NCBI GenBank assembly: GCA_003560935.1
Contig: PWJF01000091.1
Span: 1-6,744 of the forward strand
Reading direction: 5' to 3'
Origin: Ignavibacteriales bacterium
GTDB taxonomy: Bacteria; Bacteroidota; Ignavibacteria; T3Sed10-11
Length of the DNA: 6,744 bases
This document shows positions 6,028-6,744 of this stretch, piece by piece. A model generated the notes under the pieces. It had not been told where the DNA came from. It ran no database searches and worked only from the letters and a program-made list of their open reading frames with translations. A program made the position numbers and the translations under genes. Position 1 is the first letter of the stretch. Every line of letters starts with the position of its first letter.

Positions 6028-6744
6028 TTGGAAACTGATATCCTCATATCAATTAGTATTATAGTTGTACTGCTTATTGTGTCCGGATTTTGTTCCGGTT
6101 CCGAGGTAGCTTTTTTTACGTTGAAGAAGCAGCAATTACAATCTGGCGAACCGCGGTACCGGAAAACCGATAAGAGGATCCGTGTTTTACTTGATCGACC
6201 GCGAAAACTCCTTGTGACGATACTCATAAGTAATACGATTGTGAATGTTGGGATAGCTATTACAGCCGCAGTGCTTGCACTGCGGCTGGCTGATATTCTT
6301 GGGATCAATCCCGCAATAGCAATTACCGCAGAAGTGATCATTATAACATTCCTTATATTGCTGTTCAGTGAAATTACACCCAAAGTTCTTGCTTCGAAAC
6401 GGCCGCTCGATTTTGCGCGATTCGCTTCGTATCCGTTGAGCGTTATGTATTCTGTCCTCTTCCCTTTCTCCGATTTATTGACATGGATTGCAAAAACAAC
6501 ACAGAACGTATTGCATACTGAGAAACTCCAGAAAGCTATATCGAGTGAGGATTTAAAAACTCTTGCAGATGTAGGTACCGAGCACGGCATGTTAAAACAC
6601 GATGAAGGAAGCATGATACAAAGCGTTGTAGATTTCGGTGATACGACCGTCCGAGAAATCATGGGATCACGTGTCGACATGGTAACCCTGCAAGCGGATA
6701 CTCCCATCAGTGAGGCGATGGAATTGATTCGTGAAAGCGGTCAC
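6028..6744 (+). CDS. DUF21/CBS-domain membrane protein (CNNM/CorC/HlyC family, GldE-like), 5' part; 3' end outside window
   Basis: The frame is open from just after an in-frame stop (TAA, 5998-6000) to the right edge, giving 239 residues from TTG at 6028. No ATG precedes the first membrane segment, so TTG is the best start; no Shine-Dalgarno sequence is visible. Family signatures are clear: VSGFCSGSEVAFFTL (18-32) in the first helix, RPRKLLVTILISNTIVNVG (58-76), and LLFSEITPKVLASKRP (111-126). Membrane segments lie near 5-22, 60-88, 94-115 and 131-153. HDEGSMIQSVVDFGDTTVREIM (split 191-212) leads into the first CBS domain, which is cut by the window edge. Relatives include magnesium/cobalt efflux or transport proteins (CNNM, CorC) and GldE of Bacteroidetes gliding/secretion loci. 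Position right after ssb fits GldE as I recall that neighbourhood, but the partner gldD would lie beyond the window. The HlyC 'hemolysin' label for this family is historical. Substrate cannot be assigned. Confidence 0.88.
   Translation, partial: METDILISISIIVVLLIVSGFCSGSEVAFFTLKKQQLQSGEPRYRKTDKRIRVLLDRPRKLLVTILISNTIVNVGIAITAAVLALRLADILGINPAIAITAEVIIITFLILLFSEITPKVLASKRPLDFARFASYPLSVMYSVLFPFSDLLTWIAKTTQNVLHTEKLQKAISSEDLKTLADVGTEHGMLKHDEGSMIQSVVDFGDTTVREIMGSRVDMVTLQADTPISEAMELIRESGH
6263..6288 (+). repeat. Perfect 12-bp stem hairpin inside the DUF21/CBS gene
   Basis: CAGCCGCAGTGC (6263-6274) and GCACTGCGGCTG (6277-6288) are exact reverse complements separated by TT, effectively a tight hairpin with a CUUG-type tetraloop on an 11-bp GC-rich stem. 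It lies in codons for Ala/Val/Leu/Arg of the second membrane segment (about residues 79-87). No T-run follows, so it is not an intrinsic terminator. Ala (GCA/GCC) and Leu (CTG/CTT) codons favour such complementarity, so it may be a by-product of protein sequence. The structure is certain; function is unknown. Confidence 0.8.

Noticed and set aside
5949..6707. 252-codon open frame on the minus strand
   Set aside because: It lies opposite the DUF21/CBS gene, whose + frame shows clear family motifs. The minus translation has no recognisable motif.

Overview
The window holds seven genes, all on the + strand and densely packed: the 3' part of gap, then pgk, a rhomboid membrane protease, ispG, an exported aminopeptidase P (M24 family), ssb, and the 5' part of a DUF21/CBS (CNNM/CorC/GldE-like) membrane protein that runs off the right edge. 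No rRNA, tRNA, CRISPR array, transposase or phage gene is visible. The first and last genes are cut by the window, not broken.

The organism looks like a bacterium of the Fibrobacteres-Chlorobi-Bacteroidetes (FCB) group, possibly near Ignavibacteria. This is inference from several weak signs: most genes lack a recognisable Shine-Dalgarno sequence, the rhomboid has a charged C-terminal tail of a type I associate with Bacteroidetes-group rhomboids, and ssb is followed by a GldE-like DUF21/CBS gene, an arrangement I recall from Bacteroidetes. One sign argues against core Bacteroidetes or Chlorobia: IspG is the short two-domain form (384 aa), whereas those groups usually carry a longer form with an inserted domain. 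Base composition looks moderate and even throughout, with no sign of transferred DNA.

Layout. Positions 1-1767: lower glycolysis, gap then pgk, 13 bp apart, catalysing consecutive steps. Positions 1869-3940: rhomboid and ispG, sharing an ATGA stop/start overlap and so probably translationally coupled. Positions 3941-4095: a 155-bp gap with a perfect 15-bp inverted repeat, each arm itself a near-palindrome, and a third related half-copy just before the next start codon. Positions 4096-5463: the exported Xaa-Pro aminopeptidase. Positions 5510-5941: ssb, the only gene with a strong ribosome binding site. Positions 6028-6744: the DUF21/CBS protein, apparently starting at TTG, with a perfect 12-bp stem hairpin inside its coding sequence.

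The genes are housekeeping functions (glycolysis, isoprenoid precursor synthesis, peptide turnover, DNA maintenance, membrane transport or biogenesis) and do not form an evident single pathway. I see no convincing new multi-gene system. The most unusual material is the repeat structure between ispG and the aminopeptidase gene.
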